The notes under the pieces: model-generated | Told to the model about the DNA's origin: nothing | Database searches by the model: none | The model's input: only the letters and a program-made list of their open reading frames with translations | In this document: one piece after another, positions 22,181-31,373 of the stretch | How positions within the stretch are numbered: position 1 is the first letter of the stretch | Layout of the letters: each line of letters begins with the position of its first letter | From: Sphagnum compactum | Taxonomy: Eukaryota > Bryophyta > Sphagnopsida > Sphagnales | Assembly (NCBI GenBank): GCA_965153455.1 | Contig: OZ234504.1 | Span: 10,416,001 to 10,480,000 of the forward strand | Reading direction: 5' to 3' | DNA length: 64,000 nucleotides | Program-made: the position numbers and the translations under genes

Positions 22181-25100
22181 ATGCTGCCACGGAGGTTGAG
22201 AGCAACATATCGGGAAATGGGCATGCCAGACAAATCAGACTCTTCATCAACTCATTCTTCATCAAATGACTTGTCTACTCATGATGAAGGTGTCTCTCAA
22301 CCAGTTCAGGAAGCACCACTGCCTGCAAACCAAGAACAAGTAATGGATGACTTCATGGTTGACTGGTTTGGACTTGACATAGTTGATGATATGTCTGGCA
22401 ACCCACATGATGAAGGAGCCAATGTAGATGATCCACGTCATCAACATACTGCCCAGGCACAACAGCAGTGGCAAGAGGCGAAGGCACATGCTCAAACACC
22501 TATTTTTCAAGGTGCAAGGTTAAGTCGTTTAGCAGCCATACTGGAGTTGTTAAACATCCAAGCAAAACACAAGGCAAGCAATACTATGTTGTTAGACATT
22601 TTCCAGTTTTGTCATAGCCTCTTGCTACCTGAGGAAAATGTTTTGCCAGGATCTTGGAAGGAGGCTAAAAAGATCTTATCCTCCATAGGCATGGAGTATC
22701 AAATTGTCCATGCATGTGTTAATGACTGCATGTTATTTCATGGGAACAATGCCCATTTAACGGAGTGCAGTACATGTGAAGAGGCTCGATATGATCCTCA
22801 GATGCTTACAGAGAAGGTGCCCAGGAAATCAGTAAGGTGGTTTCCCATTATTCCTCGCTTGCTGCACATGTATTGATGTACAGACTTGGCTGAGTTAATG
22901 GTTTGGCATAAGGAACATCGATCAGAGCCTGGTGTTATGAGGTTACGGTTGACTCTCCTGCTCACAAGCATGTGGAGTCAACATGGCCAGAGTTTGAGCG
23001 TGACCCTAGGCATGTGAGGTTGGGGTTAGCATCAGATGTTGTTAGTCCACATTCACTTGGAGGAAAGGGACGACCTACCTCTGTTTGGCCAGTTGTTATC
23101 ATGAATTACAACCTTCCTCCGTGGTTGTCTATGAAAAAAGGATTTTTGCTGCTTTCTCTTATTATCCCAGGGCCAAGTAAGGTGAAAAACCTAGACACCT
23201 ACTTAGCACTAGTGGTCGATGAGCTCAAAACAGTGTGGGATGGAGTATGGGCATATGATGGGAGGAAGACCACTGGAGGAATACCACATGTATTCAAGTT
23301 GAGGGCAATCTGCATGTGGACAATGCATGATTATCCTGGTAAGAAATCATGCACATGCCTCTATATATTTCTTTATTATTCTGTTTTGTGATTATTTGTT
23401 GTTCTAATATTCCGTTCTTTTACAATCAGGGTTTGGTTTTGTAAGTGGGCTGCAAACTCAAGGCTACAAGGCCTGCTCTACATGTGGCCCAAGTTTCGAG
23501 GACATGGCTAAATACTCAAGCCATCTTCGCAAAATTGTTTACCTTGGCCATACAAAGTTTCTTCCACTGGGACATGATATGAGATCAGACCCACTTTTAT
23601 TTTCATCTTTTGACATGCCTTATGGTGATGAGCGTGATATTCCAGAAGCTACCACTTTTGCATATTGGAGGGATGTGGCCAATAGAGTTATTGACCTAAA
23701 TGATTCTATGGTGTTTGAGGGTAGTGGATTGACAAGGTGGGGTATACTCAACAGCTTGCCTTACTGGGGTGAGCTGAAAATACGTCATCTCTTGGACCCC
23801 ATGCACATTGAGGGAAATGTGGGAAAGGCTATCATAAAACAGCTCTATGGAGAGAAGGACAGTAACTTTAGGGAGGCCTGTGAGGATTTTGAGAGGCATC
23901 CCGATGTGTGGATTACTGTTGATCCTAACACAGGTATTGAGCAGCGACCATCAGCTCCATGGACACTTACTACACAAGAAAGAAGAGACTTTCGAAATCG
24001 CATAGGAGAGATGCGATTCCCTACAGGTTTGAACTTTGATGGCAAGGGTTGAATTTAGAAGTACTCTATTGCTTTTATTTATATTTAAATCTGTATGCCT
24101 TATACTGGAAAAAGAGTTTGAAGTATAGAATGTTATCTGTTGGATGTCTAGAATACTTTTGTTTAATTTTATGGTACCTTGTTGCAGGTTATGGAGCTAA
24201 TCTTCAAAAAGCTTTTGGTAGGGACGATGACCACAAGTGGCCAAGGTATCTCAAGACACATGACTATCATCGTTTATTGCAACACATATTGCCTGTGGCA
24301 ATAATAGGCTTAGCTAGTGTAGAAGTACAAGATGCTCTTTGGTCATTGGGATATCTGTTGAGATGGGTATGCTCAAAGGAGTTATTTGTAGAGGAGATTC
24401 CAAGAATGAGGGTAATAGCAGCAGAGGTGGTATGCAAGTTGGAAAAGGCCTTCCCTCCATCATTATTTGATTATCAAGTGCATTTACTAGTTCACCTTGT
24501 GGATGAGATAGCCATTGCTGGTCCTGTGCATTGTCGGTGGATGTATTGGCTTGAAAGATATATGGCAATATTAAAAGGTTATGTCCGTAACCATGCACGA
24601 GTGGAGGGAAGCATGGCAGCAGGACACTTGGCAGCAGAGAGCATGTTTTATTGCACCAACATCTTGGCCACTATAGATCCATCATGTCCTCATGTCTGGA
24701 TGGAGGAAAGAGAAGAGGAGGAAGACCGTTTGACTGGTGCCATCAAAACACGTATGTTATTACCTACAGAGTTAATTCAGTTGACCACATTCATGTTGAA
24801 TAATAGCAATGTCATGGAAGAGTGGAGGAACTTCTATGAGAATGCCAAAAGTATGAGTGGGAGATCAAGGATTTTTCCTACGTTTCATAAGTACATGAAA
24901 GAGAAGTTGGTTGAAGTGGATCAATTGTTGGCACAAGGAGAAAGTATAGCATGTTTTCCAGAGATCACAGATGATGTTCGCACCATGGTTCATGGACCAC
25001 TGAGAGTTGTGACAACACGTTCAGCAATGTGGACACAAGACATTTCAGGTATTCATTTTTTCTATTTCATTAGGCATATTAATTCATCTTCATATTCCAA

Positions 25101-25685
25101 ACAAGTTTTTTAGAATGTTCTAGGATGATTTTTATGGGCATGAAGTTTCTATTATCATATAAGTTTAGGACTCACAATGCCTAACACAATATTAATTTCA
25201 GGATTTCCAGTTTGGATGAAAAAAGGGGCCGCACCTTTGACTGTGGAGTTCAAGGGCAATTCATTCAGGACTCTAGAAGCAATCGGCATGACAGGAATAT
25301 TGTTCGAGATATTGTGCCACATTATGGAAAGCTGGAAGAGATCTTGGTGGTATCTTATGATGCACATTCAAAGTTTGAAGAGTATGTGTTTAAGTGCAAG
25401 TGGTTTAAAGTGAACCTTGCTGGTGCAAATTGCACTGTAGTTCAGGATGAGTGCGGACACACACGGTTAAAGACATCTGCCACCAGTTATCAGCCATCTC
25501 ATTGCCAAACTTCAGAGCCATTTACTTTTCCCAGTCATGTAGAACAATGCTTTTATCTTCCTTATCCCCCAAACCCAGAGGAGTGGTCACTTGTTGTCAC
25601 ATATGTGCCACGGTCCCGTTCTATTCTAGGTGAGAAACCAGAGGTTGTGTTTACAACCTCTGAGGTGGATGATGACCACGTATAA
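22181..25685 (+). pseudogene. CACTA TNP2-type transposase, interrupted
   Basis: The order of conserved blocks is that of plant TNP2 transposases. An acidic N-terminal linker is followed by LSRLAAILELLNIQAKHKAS and LPGSWKEAKKILSSIGMEY (~22.5-22.7 kb), then VRWFPIIPRLL (22.83 kb). Then come WPEFERDPRHVRLGLASDVV and MNYNLPPWLSMKKGF (22.98-23.14 kb). After an intron (23,340-23,429) comes LPYWGELKIRHLLDPMHIEG. After a second intron ending GTTGCAG (24,187) comes the DUF4218 region with RWMYWLERYMAILKGYVRNH. A DUF4216-like end follows (EEYVFKCKWFKVNLAG) and stops at 25,685. A TGA at 22,874-22,876 and a frameshift near 22,935-22,972 break the frame. Another frame mismatch may lie at the last intron (25,048-25,201). 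The catalytic residues were not checked individually. Confidence 0.85.
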
Positions 25686-25959
25686 TGTACTACTCATTAA
25701 TTTTATGCAAATTGCCATTGAGGCTTATGATTCTATATTACTGCACAATGTTCATTGTGTCATTTTCTGCCTATTCTACTCCATTGTGTAATTTTATTTT
25801 CAAGAATAGGAGCACTGCTATTCGTACTTTATTGATATTTCACTCAGTCTACTAAGGCAACATAGATTATAATAATGGTTAAGTGGATTTATAGCTTCCA
25901 TTTGGTCTAGAAGATTTTTTATTTTTTTATGGCGTTTTGAGAATCAGATGACATTGTGA

Positions 25960-26475
25960 AACCCTTTTGCGAAACTTCCTTCTCCAGTAACCCTTTCATT
26001 ACTTTGCGAGCTAACTCACATTGCACCTTGCGATACGTCCACCACCGGAAAGTTTTGTAAAAATTTGTGATGAGGTTTGCGATACATATTGAAACGCAAA
26101 CTGCGAGGTGCCACATACCGCACGTTGCGATGTGTTGTGGATCTCAAAGTCTGTAGCGATACTCTGTGTATTGTAAAGGTTGTGATGTTTTGAGTATGAT
26201 TAAACGTTGCGAAGGGTGGAATTTCGCTACGGTGGACAGAGACTGAGCGGATCGCAAAGTTTTGTTTGTTGTGTATCTCGCAAAAGTGCTGCGATGATTA
26301 GAGGTTCATTCTAAATTTGCGATGAATGGTGCGCCACAAGTTGCGATGCGGAATGCATCGCAAATTTGGCAAATTTTTTTTCCTTCGCAAACCCTTCAGG
26401 TTTTTTGTTTTTCTTTCGCAAAACCTTTAGATTTTTTGTTTGGCCCTTCGCAAAAGGGCACAATATGTAGTAGTG
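25960..26475 (+). repeat. Right subterminal TTGCGA-box cluster and right terminus
   Basis: Boxes such as TTTGCGAAAC, CTTTGCGAGC, CTTGCGATAC, GTTTGCGATAC, GTTGCGATGTG, TTTGCGATGAATG, GTTGCGATGCGG and repeated TTCGCAAA run up to the right end CACAATATGTAGTAGTG. Three TTCGCAAA..CCTT phrases lie in the last 90 bp. The density matches the left end. Confidence 0.8.
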
Positions 26476-27250
26476 TTACTTGGAATAAAGCTATAATCCC
26501 TTAAGCTTAGTGAAACATGTCCTTGAAATCTACAAAGTCTTTTTTTTCAACCAATTTGGAAAAACTGTTGACCACAGTTCACTTACTTTTACAAAGTTTC
26601 CTAGTTTAAAAGCACAAGACATAAGACATGAGATTAACCTTTTCTAAACTGAAACGTACACCCTTGTGTGAACCCTATCAACACAGCCATGCGCAATAGT
26701 TTCAATTTTCAAAAATTGCATTAGGGATATTGGGGTGTGATAAGGCTATTAAGGGTTTTAGAGATTTCATGTTAGAAAAAAGAATGATGGGTGTGCATGG
26801 TTGCGAGGGGGGGGTTGTTTTTGTTTCAAAATTCAATTATTTTCTTAAACAAAAGTTGGTAATCATAGTTTTAGAACTTCAATTGTATGACTAGGGGTGA
26901 GAAGTTTGTAGAGGGTTAGGGTTAAGTGTAAACAACAAAATTTGTAATGTTCAGCATAATGTTGGTTTCGTTCTGGTATTTAGTGAATAATCACTCAAGC
27001 AAGGATGATTTGAGATTCTTGAAGCGATTAAAGGGTGTCAATGAAGGGTCCCATAGAGATAGAGTAATCTTCAAGCATTATAAGCATGTAGGATTAATTT
27101 GAAACAACATAATAATTAAAATGAGTAGGGTGATTGGTTGGCAATTACAACATGGATTTCATGATGAACAAAGTTTTATTCAGGTTATGAAGAAGCTTAA
27201 GGAGGAGCTATGAATACATGTTGAATCCTAGGTTATGCCACCATGGTAGT

Positions 27251-27673
27251 TTATAACTGAAAGAAATTTAGGATGCGACGAATGGTGCGAACTAAGTAAT
27301 CCACCTTGTTGTTAAGAGGCAGTTTACGAATCAGACTACGCAACCAATAGTAGTGTCTAATGCCAGGAATTGAAGACCATGCAAAAATCAAGATGTCTTC
27401 AATTTTGTAAAGACCTTTACAAATAGTTTCAGGTTCATCGCCAGAATCAGGGTCGACTTCCAACAAAATCACCAAGGTATGAGAGTTTGGAAAAATTCGA
27501 TAATACCAAGTTCGAGGGGGTTCGACTTTGAAATGGGGGTGCACATCTCATGGTTTGGGATCTTCATCACGAGGGTGCTGGGTCAGTGTCAAATCTAAGG
27601 ATGACTCCCGAGACGATTCTTGGTTCATTTGTGCGGTTTGAGGCATGTAAATTGCAGTCATGTGCGATGCCAT
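27251..27673 (-). pseudogene. Conserved ~140-aa LTR-encoded protein, copy 1 (one nonsense codon)
   Basis: The frame starts MASHMTAIYMPQ and ends VRTIRRILNFFQL. It aligns along its whole length, with no frame change, to the intact frame in the other element copy (42705-43127). Shared blocks are SSLDLTLTQHP, WYYRI.PNS.TLVILL and YLVRTIRRIL. One in-frame TGA at 27550-27548 replaces an Arg codon (CGA in copy 2), probably by C-to-T decay. A TATAAAT box lies about 90 bp upstream (27,762-27,768 on the plus strand as ATTTATA). I recognise no known domain. Confidence 0.65.
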
Positions 27674-27945
27674 GAATTCAAGGAAAAGAAAAAATCTCTG
27701 ATCAAAATCAACTTGGCGATGAGTGTGCGAAAGATTTAATATTTCAAGATGTGTGATTGTAATTTATAGGTCAAGGAAAAGGAAGGAAAAATGCAAAGTA
27801 ATGGTCTAGAACCATGGTAAAACAAAACCCTAAAATCAATGGAAAAAATGTTTAAGTAAAATCTTATGCGATAAAAAGTGGAAGGAGGTGAAAATGATGA
27901 TTCTCCTTTTCCTTCCAAAGGCAACCAAACATGGAACATTCCAAG

Positions 27946-28218
27946 GGCCACCAATTTTGGAACCTTCCATGGACTGGTGCAAGATGTTTGCCCATTGACC
28001 ACAAAGCAAGATGTTTGCCCATTGGCCACCAAGCAAAATGTTTACCCATTGACTACCAAGCAAGATGTTTGCCCATTGGCCACCAAGCTTGGAACCTTCC
28101 ATTGGCCACCAAACTTGGAACCTTCCATTGGTCACCAAGCTTGGAACCTTCCATTGGCCACCAAGCTTGGAACCTTCCATTGGCCACCAAGCTTGGAACC
28201 TTCCACTAGCCACCACGT
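27946..28218. repeat. 26-bp tandem array in the LTR-like element (copy 1)
   Basis: About ten head-to-tail units derive from GGCCACCAAGCTTGGAACCT plus TCCATT. The first few are a variant with GCAAGATGTTTGCCCATT. The array lies upstream of the TATA-like box of the minus-strand frame. The long frames read across it in several phases are artefacts of the repeat. Confidence 0.85.
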
Positions 28219-28909
28219 TGGGGTCTTCCCTCACCTCTTTCCTTTTCCTTCTTTTTAAAAGTGCGAATTTGAATCATTTGTCTTTATCTTTTTAGATGTG
28301 ATTTTCAATTTGAATATTTGAAAACTTGTTCCTACAACTTTCCTTGGGAATGATTAGTCCTAGTAGATGGTGGAAAGAAAGAGAATAGATGGGATGATAG
28401 TAATAACTTTGAAAGAATGGAAATGAGTATGGGCACATCTAGAGCTTGAAATCTTAGAAAAATTTCATAAGACCTTTTGAGTTTTCTAACATAACTTTTT
28501 CTTGATTTAGGTGCAGGGATTGAATTTTGGTAGGCAGATGCACCTTGTAGTTAGTTTTTCAATGAACTAATACAAGTTAAATTTGAATAACATATGTGAT
28601 GGCAACAATGTTTTGCGCGACTGGAGGTTTGTTGTCAAGTTGAGCATTATGTCGGCTCCTTAGAAGTTGGTTTGGGTGGGTGACAATTTAACATAAAATT
28701 TTAGGATTTGGAAAGTTTGAGCTTTGACACTATATCTTCCAAATCATAAATGATGCATATGAAGCAACTATTTGTTTTCAACTACAAACGCAAGTCAATA
28801 TCTAAATATACACATTGCATTTTTTTCTTCACCAATAGCATATGTACTTTCGAGTATAATCACCTCATAGAATCAGGAGTAGAAGGATGGAAAGTCACCT
28901 CACACCTTG

Positions 28910-29365
28910 TTAGGAAAATCTATTTTATAAGTCTCATTAAATAAAGGATTGAAAGGTTTACATGTACAACTTCTATTGAAGAGTACCCCAAGACAACAAA
29001 TTATACTATGCACAAAATCCTCATAAGACTATCTACACACAAAGGTATTCAAAATTGAATCCTAAACTTATGGTGCTACTATTCAAAATACTAAGGTTGT
29101 TGCACAACAATTGACTAATTATGATGAACAACATTGGTAGTTTAACTTTATTTTATAGGATAGAATGGGGCCCACATGAAAATCCTTACAAATTTGCTCA
29201 AAATATCTACATGGGCAGAGTGGACAGTGGAGAATGCAACCCACTTCTTGGCAATCAATATGCACTGCTCAATAGGCTTTCCTCATTCCATTTTCCAACA
29301 TGTTTTTGGGAGAAAGCAACAATTACTAAAAAGTGAACTTTTCAATGGGGTTGAAGTATGCATTA
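28910..29365. other. Unclassified DNA between LTR-like element and ORP remnant
   Basis: No confident gene. A minus-strand block near 29.17-29.28 kb is open (KKWVAFSTVHSAHVDILSKF) and may be an extra exon of an unknown gene, but I do not recognise it. Confidence 0.35.
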
Positions 29366-29369
29366 CCCT

Positions 29370-30095
29370 CTTTCCATATTCATACGCATGATGAAGGAGG
29401 TAGGAATATTCAACATCCTCAAAACACTTTTGCAAAGATAAAATTGACTCATTGAAGTACACATGTAAATTTTGCCAAGATACTTGCCAATATTGTCCTT
29501 GATCATTGACCACAAACTCACATTCTTCTCCTTCTCCTTGGGTTGTGGCAAGGACTTCCTCTAATGGACTTTTGGATAATTCAATCCAACTAACTCGATA
29601 TTAACTTCATTAAGTGAAATTTATTTTTGGATGGATTCAAAACTTTCAAGTGAGTCTTTTGTGTCAAATTTTTTTTCTTCGTCATCACTTTCAGCATCAC
29701 CACTCTATCCATTGTCATTATCATCATATGTTTCAATATCACTCTCATCTACAACACAATAAAGTAAAATTATCATGTGAGTTCAAATTCTTCATAACAT
29801 TTTTTACAGAAATAAACTCAATGCTAGTCCAAATCAGTAGAGCAACATATAAGAAGAGATGCACAAATCTTGGAGAAGCTGCATTAATGACATCACTATG
29901 ACTAATCTTCATGTGATTATCTCATGAGCCCTTCACTTACAATTAGTAACAATTGGGCCACTCTTTTCCATATGCACATATTTGATGTATAATTACCATA
30001 ATATTTCTTTAGCTAAAGAATATCATCAATCCGCCCTTGGTTTTACATCTCGTCCACCACATTTGTATCTAATTCCACCTTGTGAGCCTACACCA
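29370..30095 (-). pseudogene. Oxysterol-binding-protein-related (ORP) gene remnant, central part
   Basis: Read on the minus strand, the blocks are typical of plant ORPs. VELDTNVVDE near 30.09 kb is the coiled linker. An acidic Ser/Asp stretch follows near 29.7 kb. Then come [10 protein letters not shown], a stop, [20 protein letters not shown] and KDNIGK, and after a frameshift [20 protein letters not shown] and [10 protein letters not shown] near 29.4 kb. This is the start of the lipid-binding ORD domain. The remainder of that domain, including the EQVSHHPP-type signature, is not downstream. C-terminal ORP exons occur 7 kb away on the opposite strand (37.2-38.05 kb). The copia element at 30217 sits immediately upstream. 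Stops and the frameshift make it non-functional. Confidence 0.75.
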
Positions 30096-30216
30096 CAATG
30101 CAACAAAGTAGTGTGGGTAGAGAAGAAATTAATAAAAAATTGCATTAGATGCAAATTAATGACTGCAACCACCATATCATTGTCAAGGAAAGCTTTTGAA
30201 CTTTGCAGGTTGTTAC

Positions 30217-30706
30217 TGTTAGAAATACTATTCGTTTCTAATTCCCAATGTTGATGAATGTGTTAAACATTCATCAAAAGGATGAATAGTATACACATCC
30301 TTGTAGTTGTTAGGTTAGGGTTTAGAAGTGGGGACTACTTAGGGTTTGGCGGCGGCTAGGGTTAGGGTTAGGCGGCGGCTAGGTTCAGGGTTTGGTGGCA
30401 GCTAGGGTTAGGCGGCGGCTAGGGTTAGGGTTTGGTGGCGGCTAGGTTAGGGTTAAGTGGCGGCTACTTTAGGGTTAGGAGATATTATATAATGGAGTGG
30501 TTTTGAGTTGTCTTTCATTCTTTCCTTTCATGGTTGTTGAGTGCACATAGAACCTTCAAGCTTTGTTAGTTGTTGCAAGCCATAGTTTTATGATTGTAGC
30601 ATGTGAAGCATACAACCTTTGTAATCTTCTTTTAGTTAATACAATTGTTCCATTTCATGAACCTTGAGTGTTGCATTTCTTGCTTGTTTTCAAGTTGTTT
30701 CCAATA
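30217..30706 (+). repeat. 5' LTR of copia A (490 bp)
   Basis: Begins TGTTAGAAATACTATTCG and ends GTTTCCAATA. The 3' end is TA rather than the usual CA, but the target duplications of both copies fix this border. Near the start lie nested inverted repeats (ATACTATTC/GAATAGTAT around TGATGAATGT/ACATTCATCA). A central block of GGCGGCTAGGGTTAGGGTTT-type units resembles plant telomere boxes. Confidence 0.93.
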
Positions 30707-30707
30707 A

Positions 30708-30719
30708 GTTATGGGCCCA
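30708..30719 (+). other. Primer-binding site matching the anticodon arm of initiator tRNA-Met
   Basis: GTTATGGGCCCA immediately follows the 5' LTR. It is complementary to the TGGGCCCATAAC anticodon-arm sequence of eukaryotic initiator tRNA-Met, whose anticodon CAT lies in its middle. It does not match the tRNA 3' end, whose usual plant copia site is TGGTATCAGAGC. This implies priming from a cleaved half-tRNA, as known for Drosophila copia and yeast Ty5. Copy B has GGTTATGGGCCCA. Confidence 0.8.
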
Positions 30720-31373
30720 CACCACGCAAGAGAAAGGACATTGTGTTAGAACAAGAAGTAGTGAAAGGTTTGAGCTTGTATTGCATAGGAAAAAGGAGAG
30801 AATCCTTTTGAGACAAGGTTCTTAGTTTGCAAAGGGAGAGAGAGTTCATTTCCAAGTGGTGGCATACAAGGAGCTTGCAACTTTTCCAAGTGAGTGGGAG
30901 GTGTGGAAGAGACTTCTTCAAAGTGTTGTAAGTTCTTAAGTGTGGAAGAGTGTTCTTCAAGTCTTTAAGTTTCAAGTTTGAAGTTCAAAAGTGTGAAAGA
31001 GAGTTCTTCAAGTTTTTGAGGTTTCCAACATTGAAGTTTGAGGTGTAAGAGAAGTTTTTCAAGTTTCTTGTAAAGGTTTTTAGGAAACTTGTTTCGTTTA
31101 AGTTTTTTGAAAGTGTTTGCTTGTACAACATAGAAAGGGAGAATCCTTTTGAGGGAAGGCTTTTAGTTTGCAAGGTTGCAAAGAGAATAGTCTTACAAGT
31201 GAGTGAGAGGTGTGGAAGAGATTTCTTCAAGGTGTTGTAAGTTTTTCAAGTGTGAAAAACTTGTTTTTGAAAGTATCAATTTCAAGTGAAAATGTTTGGA
31301 AGAGAGTTCTTTAAGTTGTTGAAAACTTCAACTTTCAAGTTTAAGAGTGTTTGTTGTAGCATTTGTGTTCAAA

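Larger units (their letters stand above)
17665..26475 (+). mobile_element. CACTA (En/Spm) DNA transposon, 8.8 kb, carrying a SET-domain gene
   Basis: The left end reads CATTACAACAAAAGAGG and the right end, reverse-complemented, reads CACTACTACATATTGTG. This is the degenerate CACTA terminus of the superfamily. A 3-bp target duplication TTA lies at 17,662-17,664 and 26,476-26,478, as CACTA elements make. Just inside both ends are several hundred bases packed with TTGCGA/TCGCAA boxes. Inside are a minus-strand three-exon gene, a plus-strand gene with a SET domain, and a plus-strand TNP2-type transposase. Matching target duplications and ends show that the element inserted as one unit. Lesions in the SET gene and the transposase mean this copy is probably not autonomous now. 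Confidence 0.93.
26667..28904 (-). mobile_element. Large solo-LTR-like element, copy 1 (2.2 kb)
   Basis: Ends are TGTGAACCC...CACCTCACA (TG...CA), with a perfect 5-bp duplication CCTTG at 26,662-26,666 and 28,905-28,909. The whole segment is related to 42125-44248, which has the same ends and its own duplication. No reverse transcriptase or paired LTR lies within, so each looks like a single >2-kb LTR or a small non-autonomous LTR element. Minus is given as the sense strand because the conserved frame and the TATA-like box read that way. Copy 1 is the more decayed. Confidence 0.75.

Noticed and set aside
27836-28295. Long overlapping frames on both strands rich in GHQAWNLPLATKLGTFHW-like text
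   Set aside because: They are translations of the 26-bp tandem array. Because 26 is not a multiple of 3, all phases stay open; there is no gene.
30340-30480. Interstitial telomere
   Set aside because: The TTAGGGTTT units lie inside all four copia LTRs mixed with GGCGGCTA spacers, so they belong to the LTR and are not a telomere relic.
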